Source: Hyphomonadaceae bacterium
GTDB taxonomy: Bacteria > Pseudomonadota > Alphaproteobacteria > Caulobacterales > Aquidulcibacteraceae
NCBI GenBank assembly: GCA_003526465.1
Contig: DPWD01000348.1
Location: 1,420 to 18,298, forward strand
Direction of reading: 5' to 3'
DNA length: 16,879 nt
Shown here piece by piece: positions 1 to 6,556 of this stretch; within the stretch, counting starts at the first letter, position 1, and each line of letters opens with the position of its first letter. Under the pieces are notes generated by a model. That model did no database searches. It was not told where the DNA came from and was given only the letters and a program-made list of their open reading frames with translations. A program made the translations under genes and the position numbers.

Positions 1-333
1 CGGCTGGCGCGGCGGCGCTTGTACAACGAGGATATAGAGGACAGCGGCCCGCTTCCCGAACGGGCGAGTCGAGACCGGAGCGAGGTTCGCGTGTCTTTCA
101 CGCATGGGCCGCTTCTCACCCACAGCAGCGCGAGACCGATCAGCTTTGAACTATGTACAAGGCAGCGGTCGTGCCGTTTTGTCGATGCGCGCGCGCAGGG
201 GGCGCAGGTGGTGCTCGAGAACGCTGCCGCGGAAGACGTATTCGTGCGCTATTGCTGGGGCGACGCCCCGATCTGTAACCTGTTCAACCCGGACGAACTG
301 CCCGCCGCGCCGTTCGAACTCGCCATCGATTAG
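1..333 (+). CDS. Sialate O-acetylesterase-family protein, C-terminal end (5' cut by window)
   Basis: The reading frame is open from base 1 to the TAG at 331-333, so this is the last ~110 residues of a gene that begins outside the window; the TTG at 19 is not a credible start. The end of the protein reads VRYCWGDAPICNLFNPDELP followed by AAPFELAID. This matches the conserved C-terminal strand block of sialate O-acetylesterases (pattern VRYxWxxxPxCNLYNxxxLPAxPF). Family members are SGNH-type esterases that remove O-acetyl groups from sialic acid or from acetylated plant polysaccharide side chains, usually in the periplasm or outside the cell. The catalytic Ser/Asp/His residues are not visible. 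It faces the sugar transporter gene tail to tail, which fits a sugar-scavenging locus. The exact substrate cannot be judged from this fragment. Confidence 0.8.
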   Translation, partial: RLARRRLYNEDIEDSGPLPERASRDRSEVRVSFTHGPLLTHSSARPISFELCTRQRSCRFVDARAQGAQVVLENAAAEDVFVRYCWGDAPICNLFNPDELPAAPFELAID

Positions 334-358
334 GGCATGTTGCGATCAAACTGCATTG

Positions 359-388
359 GCGCCCCCTCCCCGCGAGGGGAGGGGGCGC
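359..388. terminator. Bidirectional terminator-like hairpin between convergent genes
   Basis: A perfect 13-bp inverted repeat has arms GCGCCCCCTCCCC (359-371) and GGGGAGGGGGCGC (376-388) around the tetraloop GCGA, a GNRA-type loop when transcribed as +. It lies 25 bp after the esterase stop and 28 bp after the transporter stop on the opposite strand, so it can serve both convergent transcripts. No T-tract follows on either strand, so it may act as an mRNA 3'-end stabiliser or Rho-assisted terminator rather than a classical intrinsic terminator. Confidence 0.65.
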
Positions 389-416
389 ACCGCGATTCGG
401 TTTGAGCGCAAGTGCG

Positions 417-1775
417 CTAGTGAGCGCCCGCCACGTTTTCCTCGATCGCATGGACAGGCGCTGATCTGGCGGCGCTGGCGAACCAAAGGATGTATGCATA
501 GCAAATCAGCGGCACGATGAAGGCCAACGAATAGGATCCGGTCGCATCGCGAACCGCTGCAAAAATCGGTGGTATGACCGCTCCTCCGACGATGGCAACG
601 CAAAGCAGACCGGAGGTCGCGGATGCGGCGGCTGACGATCGTTCGAGCGTCGTTGTGAAGATCGTCGGGAACATGATCGAGTTGAAAATGCCGACGCAAA
701 TCGCCGCAAATCCCAAGAGCGTTCCCGGGCTGACCGGAACATCGACATTGACGATCGGCATGACGAATGAACCCGTCGCCGCGCCTTGAACCGCAGTGTA
801 ATTGAGCGCCACATAGGCGCAAAGGGCCATGGCGCCCAAAGCCGCAACCATCAGGATGTTGTACCCTTTGATGAATCTCAGAAGTGCGGAGCCTCCAAAG
901 CGGCCGAGCATCGCGAAAATCATGTACCAGGTAACTAGGTGGCCGGCCTCCTGCTTCCCGATGTTCAAAATCTGCTTCTGTTCAAGATAGTTGATCAAGT
1001 TCGAGCCAATCGCCACCTCGGCGCCGACATAGAAGAATATCGCCAGCGCGCCGAGATTGGCCCATTTTGACGAAAACGCCGTCCACGGCGAAACGCCGCC
1101 GGTTGTTTGCGGCGCATTTTTCGCAATCACGTTGCGCACCATGAACATCAGGCAGATGAAAACGGCGAGGGCCAAGCCAAGCTTCACGTAAACCGCGCCA
1201 ATATCGATGAGCGCTTGTCCCCTCAGAGCGTCTGTGACGACGACATCTGGCTTGAAGACTTCTCCTTGGAGCAGGAAACTCGAACCAAAAAAGATGCCGC
1301 AGGCCGCGCCCAGGGAGTTGAAGGCTTGCGAAAGATTGAGTCTGAAGGCGGAATTCTTGGGCGAGCCCATTGCCGCGATCAGCGGGTTGGCGGCGACTTG
1401 CAGCAGCGTAATTCCCGACGCCATGGTGAACAACGCCACCAGAAACACCGGATAATTCTCGATCACTGTCGAAGCATAGGCGATCGCACAGCCCGCCACT
1501 ATTCCTGCAAGGCCAACGAGGACTGAGTTCGCATAGCCCGCTCTCGATAGAAACCCGGCCGACGGTAGCGACATCACGCCGTAGGCAATGAAAAATGCGG
1601 ATGTCGTGAGATTGGCTTCAATGGTGCTGAGCGTGAAAATCGTTTTCATCGCCGCCAGCGCCGGGTCCAGCAAGTTCGTGATGACCGCCCAGATGAAAAA
1701 GAGCGTCGTCACATAGATGACGGCAAGGCCAAGCGTTGAACCCCCGGCCTTTTGCGTCGCTGCATAATTAGTCAT
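417..1775 (-). CDS. Sugar MFS transporter, FucP/GluP family
   Basis: A 452-aa hydrophobic protein with about 12 membrane segments, the usual size for the fucose:H+ symporter / glucose-galactose transporter branch of the major facilitator superfamily. Family marks include the first helix FFIWAVITNLLDP with an acidic residue (Asp37) where FucP has its proton-coupling Asp, and LLQVAANPLIAAMG in the middle of the N-terminal half, equivalent to the QxAANPxI motif. It should import a monosaccharide (glucose, galactose, fucose or N-acetylglucosamine; the family does not separate these by eye) with protons across the inner membrane. The start ATG is preceded by GGGGAG with 6-nt spacing (1782-1787 on +). 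It is divergent from glucokinase, which favours glucose as substrate (inference). A LacI-type operator lies about 200 bp upstream. Confidence 0.88.
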   Translation of the reverse strand: MTNYAATQKAGGSTLGLAVIYVTTLFFIWAVITNLLDPALAAMKTIFTLSTIEANLTTSAFFIAYGVMSLPSAGFLSRAGYANSVLVGLAGIVAGCAIAYASTVIENYPVFLVALFTMASGITLLQVAANPLIAAMGSPKNSAFRLNLSQAFNSLGAACGIFFGSSFLLQGEVFKPDVVVTDALRGQALIDIGAVYVKLGLALAVFICLMFMVRNVIAKNAPQTTGGVSPWTAFSSKWANLGALAIFFYVGAEVAIGSNLINYLEQKQILNIGKQEAGHLVTWYMIFAMLGRFGGSALLRFIKGYNILMVAALGAMALCAYVALNYTAVQGAATGSFVMPIVNVDVPVSPGTLLGFAAICVGIFNSIMFPTIFTTTLERSSAAASATSGLLCVAIVGGAVIPPIFAAVRDATGSYSLAFIVPLICYAYILWFASAARSAPVHAIEENVAGAH

Positions 1776-1971
1776 TGTTCACTCCCCATGGACCCAATTC
1801 TGGTGCGCGCTTAGGTGCGATGGCCCGCGAGTTCGCCCGCGCGCTGCTCACAGGAAGCACCGCCCCAGCGAGCACAAGCAGGGTCCTATCGGCTTTGGCG
1901 GCGGCGGCGCCAGGCGCGGCGGTGTTGCCACGGTCTCGCTTTCCTCTCCTAGTCGTGCGCATTTCTCTGAA

Positions 1972-1985
1972 TGGAAGCGCTTTCA
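1972..1985. promoter_or_regulatory. LacI/GalR-type operator
   Basis: TGGAAGCGCTTTCA is a 14-bp dyad with a central CG and only one mismatched pair (TGGAAGC against the ideal TGAAAGC). This is the shape typical of LacI/GalR-family operators, including those of alphaproteobacterial sugar repressors. It sits between the divergent transporter and glucokinase genes and overlaps the -35 element proposed for glk. No LacI-family gene is in the window, so the regulator must be encoded elsewhere. Confidence 0.6.
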
Positions 1986-2009
1986 ATGACGGCGACACCG
2001 GCCTACACT
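1981..2009 (+). promoter_or_regulatory. Putative sigma-70 promoter for glk-zwf
   Basis: TTTCAA (1981-1986) and TACACT (2004-2009) are separated by exactly 17 bp, each with four of six consensus bases. The -35 element lies inside the right half of the LacI-type operator, a layout that would give repression by blocking polymerase. It would leave a leader of roughly 140 nt before glk. The matches are weak and this is inference. Confidence 0.35.
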
Positions 2010-2070
2010 AGGAATATACGGCAAGGCAAGGTCGTCATTTTTCGCCCCGCGCGGGTATGCAACCGATATG

Positions 2071-2130
2071 GGGCCCCCTAGGCTCGCCCGAGGGGTGAGC
2101 CCCATTGGGGCCGCGTTCGGAGGCCTAGGG
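2071..2130 (+). promoter_or_regulatory. GC-rich structured leader before glk with competing hairpins
   Basis: Three inverted repeats compete for the same bases. Hairpin A pairs 2081-2089 (GGCTCGCCC) with 2093-2101 (GGGGTGAGCC region, one G-U pair, loop GAG). Hairpin B pairs GCCCC (2099-2103) with GGGGC (2107-2111) around ATT. A long-range perfect 8-bp repeat pairs CCCTAGGC (2076-2083) with GCCTAGGG (2123-2130). A excludes B and the long-range stem. The whole ends about 15 nt before the glk ribosome binding site. Whether it regulates anything is unknown; high GC alone can give such pairings. Confidence 0.3.
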
Positions 2131-2158
2131 CGCGCGGCGCCCATGGGAGATTGGCTGG

Positions 2159-3148
2159 TTGGACTGCGCGCGCGTGATCTCTGGTGAAGTGCTCGTCGCC
2201 GATATTGGCGGCACCAATTGCCGCCTTGCCCTGTGCAAGCGTGAAGGCGGCGTCATCTCCATCCTCAGGCGCGCGGCGTACCTCACTGGAGAGCGCCCCA
2301 GCGTGGCTGACGCAATCGGCGAATTTCTTGGCCCGGACCTGCGCCCCGCTTACGCCGCCGTCGCGGTTGCCGGACCGGTGGAAGGCGACACCATTGAACT
2401 CACGAACTCCTATTGGGGTTTCAGCATCTCGGCGCTTGAGCACGCGTTCGGCTTTACCCGGCTAGTGGCGGTCAACGATCTTGTAGCTCAAGCCGAGGCC
2501 GCCACTCGCTTGGGCAGGGATGACATCGCCTCGATCGGCGGCGAGGTGAGCGCCTGCGCTCGCCTTGCCGTGGTGGGGGTCGGCACTGGCTTAGGGGTGG
2601 CAAGCGTGTCGCGCGGCGGCGACGGAGGCGCCACAATCGTGGCGACTGAGGCTGGCCACGCCGGTTTCGCGCCGTTCGATGCGCTCGACCTGCAGATCAT
2701 CGAGCAGTGGCATGCCGAAACCGGGCGGGTGGTCGATGAGCATTTGGTGTCGGGGCCGGGCCTCGTCCGCTTGCACAATACCTTGCGCACGATGCGCAAC
2801 CAGAAGGTCGAGGCGGACCTCGACGGCCGCGAAATTGTGCGGCGCGCCTTCGAAGTGGAAGACGGCCCCTGTCTTGAAACCGTCCACCGTTTCGCGCTGG
2901 CGTTGGCGAGCGTGTGCGCGGACGTAGCGCTCGTGCAAGGCGCCGAGGCGGTGCTGCTGGTGGGCGACATCGCCAAGAGCTTGTTGCCGGAGCTGAGAGC
3001 CGCGCCGTTTCGAGCGCGGTTCGAGCAACACGGCCCACGGCGCGGCTTCTTGGCGCATGTGCCCATTGGCGTGGCGCTCGCCACGGATCTTGGCCTAATC
3101 GGCGCCTATCATTTTCTCGAACGCGCGCTTGCGAGCAAACATGGCTGA
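2159..3148 (+). CDS. glk: Glucokinase (Glk family)
   Basis: A 329-aa protein of the bacterial Glk family (ATP + glucose to glucose-6-phosphate, cytoplasmic), close to the usual ~320 aa. Visible marks are the phosphate-binding LVADIGGTNCRLAL (residues 12-25), VNDLVAQ with the catalytic Asp at 107, VGVGTGLGVA for ATP, EAGHAGFAP, and VSGPGLVRLHN near residue 200. An in-frame TAG at 2126-2128 bars a longer protein. The chosen TTG start has GGAG (2146-2149) 9 nt upstream; the nearby ATG at 2143 is in another frame, and GTG at 2174 lacks a ribosome binding site. The stop overlaps the zwf start by 8 nt, so the two are one operon feeding glucose-6-phosphate directly into Zwf. Confidence 0.93.
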   Translation: MDCARVISGEVLVADIGGTNCRLALCKREGGVISILRRAAYLTGERPSVADAIGEFLGPDLRPAYAAVAVAGPVEGDTIELTNSYWGFSISALEHAFGFTRLVAVNDLVAQAEAATRLGRDDIASIGGEVSACARLAVVGVGTGLGVASVSRGGDGGATIVATEAGHAGFAPFDALDLQIIEQWHAETGRVVDEHLVSGPGLVRLHNTLRTMRNQKVEADLDGREIVRRAFEVEDGPCLETVHRFALALASVCADVALVQGAEAVLLVGDIAKSLLPELRAAPFRARFEQHGPRRGFLAHVPIGVALATDLGLIGAYHFLERALASKHG

Positions 3149-4607
3149 GTTCATCCCGGTTCCGTCTTTCGATCTTGTCGTCTTCGGCGCGACGGGCGAT
3201 CTCTCGCTGCGAAAGCTGTTTCCAGCGCTGCTACACCGCTTCCTCGACGGGCAGATCCCGGCGCAGTCGCGCATTATCGGCGTGGCGCGCACGGCGATGG
3301 ACACGGACGGCTTCCGCGCGCTCGTGCGCGAGAGCCGCGGCAAGTTCGCGCCCGGCGCCTGCGTGGATGAGGCCAAGTGCGACGACTTTCTGCGCCACCT
3401 CGAATATGTGCAGTGCGACGCATCCGCGCCGGTGAAGGCCTGGGCGCCGCTGCGAGAGGCGCTAAGCAACGGCGCCGGCAATGTGCGTATCTTTTACCTC
3501 TCTACCGCGCCTCAGCTGTTTGTCACCATCGCCCAGCGCTTGGCGGAAGCTGGGCTTGCGCCGTCAACGTCACGCATCGTGTTGGAGAAGCCGATCGGGC
3601 GCGATCTTGAGTCCTCGCGCGCCATCAATGACGGCGTCGGCCTTGTGTTCGACGAACACCGCACCTTCCGCATCGATCATTATCTCGGCAAGGAGACGGT
3701 GCAGAACCTATTGGTGCTGCGCTTCGCCAACATGCTGATCGAGCCGGTCTGGTCGCGCGCGACCATCGATCACGTGCAGATTACGGTTGCTGAGGAACTG
3801 GGCCTCGAGGGCCGCGCCGAATATTACGACAAATCCGGCGCGCTGCGTGACATGGTGCAGAACCATCTGCTGCAATTGCTCTGCCTAGTGGCGTTGGAAT
3901 CCCCGAATTCCATGGATGCCGACGCCATTCGCACCGAGAAGCTCAAAGTGCTTTCCGCGCTGCGCCGCATCGAGGCCAAGGACGCCGCCGCCAAGACCGT
4001 GCGCGGCCAGTACAAGGCGGGGCTCATAGCCGGCGCGCCCGCGCGCGCGTACGCCGAGGAAGTGGGGCGGCCCACGCGCACCGAAACCTTCGTGGCGATC
4101 AAGGCCGAGGTCGACAACTGGCGCTGGGCGGGCGTGCCGTTTTACCTGCGTACTGGCAAGCGGATGGGCGCGCGGCGTTCGGAGATCGTGGTGCAGTTCA
4201 AGGACCCGCCAGTGCCGATTTTCGGCGCCGGCAGCACAGCGCCCAACAGACTGATCATGCGCCTGCAGCCCGACGAAGGCGTGCATTTGTGGCTCAATGT
4301 GAAGGAGCCGGGGCCGGGAGGCCTGCGGGTCAAACCCGTGCCGCTCAATCTCTCTTTCGCGGATGCCTTCACGCGGCGCTATCCCGACGCCTACGAGCGC
4401 CTGCTGATGGATGTAGTGCGCGGCAATCTCGCGCTGTTCATGCGCCGCGACGAAGTGGACGCGGCCTGGGCGTGGGCTGACACTTTGCTCGCGGCTTGGG
4501 TGGAACTCGGCGCCGAGCCGCACCTCTATGCCGCGGGCGCCAACGGACCGACGCAATCGGCCTTGCTGATGGATCGCGACGGCAGAGCCTGGTGGGATCC
4601 TGAGTAG
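3141..4607 (+). CDS. zwf: Glucose-6-phosphate 1-dehydrogenase
   Basis: A 488-aa protein, the normal length for Zwf, which oxidises glucose-6-phosphate to 6-phosphogluconolactone with reduction of NAD(P)+ at the head of the Entner-Doudoroff and oxidative pentose phosphate pathways. The N-terminal Rossmann motif [16 protein letters not shown] (from residue 15), LEKPIGRD, the substrate-binding signature RIDHYLGKE (Asp179-His180 to Glu185) and RDMVQNH with the catalytic-base His at 242 are all intact. ATG 3141 is preferred over the TTG at 3129 because the conserved region begins a few residues later and the ATG overlaps the glk stop (ATGGCTGA), indicating translational coupling; the Shine-Dalgarno is weak. 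The usual partners pgl and edd are not in the window. Confidence 0.95.
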   Translation: MAEFIPVPSFDLVVFGATGDLSLRKLFPALLHRFLDGQIPAQSRIIGVARTAMDTDGFRALVRESRGKFAPGACVDEAKCDDFLRHLEYVQCDASAPVKAWAPLREALSNGAGNVRIFYLSTAPQLFVTIAQRLAEAGLAPSTSRIVLEKPIGRDLESSRAINDGVGLVFDEHRTFRIDHYLGKETVQNLLVLRFANMLIEPVWSRATIDHVQITVAEELGLEGRAEYYDKSGALRDMVQNHLLQLLCLVALESPNSMDADAIRTEKLKVLSALRRIEAKDAAAKTVRGQYKAGLIAGAPARAYAEEVGRPTRTETFVAIKAEVDNWRWAGVPFYLRTGKRMGARRSEIVVQFKDPPVPIFGAGSTAPNRLIMRLQPDEGVHLWLNVKEPGPGGLRVKPVPLNLSFADAFTRRYPDAYERLLMDVVRGNLALFMRRDEVDAAWAWADTLLAAWVELGAEPHLYAAGANGPTQSALLMDRDGRAWWDPE

Positions 4608-4652
4608 GGGACCTCAGCGACGTAAGGCAAGGTCATCGTTTAGGCCCGGCGC

Positions 4653-4668
4653 TTCATTGGAGAATGAA
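4653..4668. terminator. Small hairpin between convergent zwf and cupin genes
   Basis: TTCATT (4653-4658) and AATGAA (4663-4668) form a 6-bp stem around GGAG in the 68-bp gap between the zwf stop and the cupin-gene stop. It is symmetrical for both strands but AT-rich and short, with no T-tract, so its role as a terminator is uncertain. Confidence 0.3.
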
Positions 4669-4675
4669 ACTCGCC

Positions 4676-5680
4676 CTACCGGCCCTGCAGCTTGGCGATG
4701 AGCGAGCGGCGCATTTGCTCAATGTCTTGAGGGGTGCTCGCGGCGAGAATTCCTCTGACATGGGGCGGCAGGTGGGCGCCTGGGTCGCCGTTGGAGAGAA
4801 ACACGTATTGGTCGAACATGGCCCGCCAGGCGCGACGCTGGTCTGGCGGCAGATTTCGCAGCGTCATCATCCCATGCATAAGCACGTCCCAGGCCGAGCC
4901 GACGTCGCCGCGCGAAGGATCCCACCAGTAATTGACCAGGATGTTGAAGCGATCGTGCGATTCAACATGATGATACCATTGGTAGGGGACGTAGATGCCG
5001 TCACCCGGCTCTAGCTCGGCAAATTCGGCGAATTCTAGCGCCGCGGCGAAGCGGGGATAGCGCTCGTGATCGGGAGCAGTGAGATGGACCATGCTCACTT
5101 GCGTGCCCGCGGGCGTGATGTGGAACGGGCCCATGTAAAGATTGCCGACCTGCTCGGGCGGAAACAGCGTGAAAGTCCGCCGCCCAGCCGCCACGCAGGC
5201 GACATTCTCGGTCGGGTCGCTGTGCGTCGCCACCTTGATCGCTGAGCCGATCCATAAGCGCGGCGTGATCCTTGGCGACAGCAGATCGAGCGAATTGTCG
5301 TGCGCGAAATTCGGTGCGTAGTCCGGCGCCGTCAGCCCCTGAACCGCCAGGGCGTCCGGCCGCTCCTTCTCTGATTCGGCGATTAACGCGGTGAGGAAAT
5401 CCGACAGCGAGGATTCGTGTCGCTCGAAATTTGGCGCGCGAACGTCATCCCGGTAGTGCAGGCGTCCTTCGACCTCGGGACCGGCGCGCACATAATGCAG
5501 GGGTTTTCCAACCGAGAGTCCGCGCAAGTATTCCGCGCAGGCGTTGGCGCCAAGACGGGCCGCGCGAACAATGGGCCAATCGCCGGCGATATCCTTGAGC
5601 ACCGCGGGCTGAGCTCTGGGGCGTATCTCGCCCTCGAACATCGCCGGCGTCACGTTTCGCCAAACAGGAATGGGCTTCAT
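4676..5680 (-). CDS. Cupin-like (JmjC/cupin_8) domain protein
   Basis: A 334-aa protein of the cupin_8 family, related to JmjC and FIH-type Fe(II)/2-oxoglutarate enzymes. The second half carries WIGSAIKVATHSDPTENVAC, with the metal ligand pair His153-x-Asp155, then GRRTFTLFPPEQVGNLYMGP, LEPGDGIYVPYQWYHHVE with the distal His (237/238), and FNILVNYWW. These blocks are typical of the cupin-like proteins found beside TonB-dependent receptors and tryptophan halogenase-like genes in Caulobacter-type sugar regulons; no such neighbours are in view. Its substrate is unknown. ATG 5680 is chosen because GAGGT lies 5 nt upstream of it on the minus strand; an upstream TTG at 5740 would add 20 unconserved residues. 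It points toward zwf and is divergent from the small HTH gene. Confidence 0.85.
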   Translation of the reverse strand: MKPIPVWRNVTPAMFEGEIRPRAQPAVLKDIAGDWPIVRAARLGANACAEYLRGLSVGKPLHYVRAGPEVEGRLHYRDDVRAPNFERHESSLSDFLTALIAESEKERPDALAVQGLTAPDYAPNFAHDNSLDLLSPRITPRLWIGSAIKVATHSDPTENVACVAAGRRTFTLFPPEQVGNLYMGPFHITPAGTQVSMVHLTAPDHERYPRFAAALEFAEFAELEPGDGIYVPYQWYHHVESHDRFNILVNYWWDPSRGDVGSAWDVLMHGMMTLRNLPPDQRRAWRAMFDQYVFLSNGDPGAHLPPHVRGILAASTPQDIEQMRRSLIAKLQGR

Positions 5681-5740
5681 GGCGACCTCATCGCTTGTTG
5701 CATACGATGCGCTATGCCCGCCGCCGAGGCGATCCGCCAA

Positions 5741-5759
5741 AATTACATCGGATGTTATT
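5741..5759. promoter_or_regulatory. 19-bp dyad in divergent promoter region
   Basis: AATTACATCGGATGTTATT is a near-perfect palindrome around a central G, with one mismatched pair at +/-6. A further GATGT occurs at 5762-5766, 11 bp (one helical turn) after the GATGT of the dyad. The site lies 61 bp upstream of the cupin start and about 70 bp upstream of the HTH gene start, so a bound regulator could control either gene. No matching regulator family can be named with confidence. Confidence 0.45.
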
Positions 5760-5827
5760 CTGATGTCATGGTCGTGTAATCACCCACTTACCACATTGTG
5801 CGCCATTCGTCGTGCGCGAGGTGTTCT

Positions 5828-6103
5828 GTGAGCGGACGGAAGTGGCACAATCCTGAAGCAGTGGTGGAAAAGCTAAATGCCGTGCGCGCGATGACGCGGC
5901 GCGGAGTTTCTGCCGCCGAGGCGATGGCAAGCGTGGGGGTCTCGCAAGCGACCTATTATCGCTGGCGCGCGCAATATGGGAGCCTGAGGCCAGACCAAGC
6001 CGCCGTGGTACGCGACCTGCGGCTTGAAAACTCGCGGCTGCGCCGGCTGCTCTTGGATGTCGCTGGCGACCACCACGATCAGAGTTTCTCCCAGTCTACC
6101 TGA
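5828..6103 (+). CDS. Orphan IS3 OrfA-like helix-turn-helix protein
   Basis: A 91-aa protein resembling the DNA-binding first subunit (OrfA) of IS3-family transposases. A helix-turn-helix spans residues ~22-47 (GVSAAEAMASVGVSQATYYR followed by WRAQYG), and a leucine-zipper-like coiled coil follows (DLRLENSRLRRLLLDVAGD, residues 63-81), the part that mediates OrfA oligomers. The GTG at 5828 is chosen because GAGGTG lies 4 nt upstream; a GTG at 5798 would add ten residues without conservation. There is no OrfB catalytic frame downstream, no slippery frameshift site leading into one, and no terminal inverted repeats that I could see. It is either an IS remnant or a domesticated DNA-binding protein; the intact frame and own ribosome binding site favour retention (inference). 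Confidence 0.7.
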   Translation: MSGRKWHNPEAVVEKLNAVRAMTRRGVSAAEAMASVGVSQATYYRWRAQYGSLRPDQAAVVRDLRLENSRLRRLLLDVAGDHHDQSFSQST

Positions 6104-6108
6104 AATCG

Positions 6109-6127
6109 GAGGCCGGATTTCGGCCTC
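6109..6127 (+). terminator. Hairpin after the OrfA-like gene
   Basis: GAGGCCG (6109-6115) and CGGCCTC (6121-6127) form a perfect 7-bp stem around GATTT, starting 6 nt after the stop codon. There is no T-run after it, so termination strength is uncertain, but placement suits the end of the small gene. Confidence 0.5.
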
Positions 6128-6556
6128 GCAAGCGCGCGATTAGCGGCGTTTCCGATACGAGGCGCCAGCGTTTCCCCATGCGAGCGAAAGATTCGCCTCA
6201 CCGGCGACTAGCGCAACGGACCTTGTGTAGCTGCGTCAACCTGCCGCACCACTCTCTTTTTTGTTCACCTCTCAGGAGAGCTCGCGTGCACCGATGCGCG
6301 CGGCAGGAGGGGTGCGCCTGCGAGTACGCCGTTTGAAGCGTGCAACGGTGCAATGCACTGAGACTTAGCCGCTGCGCGCAGCAAGCGTTAAAGGAATGAG
6401 GGAGCCGCGCCCGGAAAGTGGCCCATGCGCGCCAGTGCACGCGCGAGCGCAATTGCAACGCTCCTAACCCCCAAGCAATCCTTCGCGTGAGGGCGGCTGA
6501 ATGCGCGGGAAAATCCGCGCCGGAATGCCGTGAAATTTTGCCGGTGGGGGCTTTCG
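6128..6556. promoter_or_regulatory. Gene-free leader region of the giant peroxidase gene
   Basis: About 430 bp without a credible gene; open frames here are arginine/cysteine-rich with no family resemblance. The region holds a cluster of TGCA-centred motifs: GTGCAACG-GTGCAATG direct repeat (6340-6355, 8-bp period), the dyad GTGCAATGCAC (6348-6358), GTGCAC near 6434-6440 and the palindrome GCAATTGC (6449-6456). The ribosome binding site GGGGG (6546-6550) lies at its end. No strong -35/-10 pair was recognised. Confidence 0.4.

Larger units (their letters stand above)
1776..2158. promoter_or_regulatory. Divergent control region between sugar transporter and glk
   Basis: This 383-bp stretch has no credible gene; the short open frames in it are alanine/arginine-rich and lack family resemblance. 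It contains the transporter ribosome binding site at its left end, a LacI-type operator near 1972-1985, a possible sigma-70 promoter for glk, a copy of an 18-nt repeat that recurs after zwf, and a GC-rich hairpin leader ending just before the glk ribosome binding site. These are listed separately. Confidence 0.6.

Noticed and set aside
2143..2145. ATG at 2143 as the glk start
   Set aside because: It is in a different frame from the glucokinase reading frame.
2914..3435. Arginine-rich plus-strand frame across the glk-zwf junction
   Set aside because: It is an out-of-frame shadow of two well-supported genes.
5828..6556. A complete IS3 element
   Set aside because: No OrfB frame, DDE motif, terminal inverted repeats or target-site duplication could be seen in the following 450 bp.
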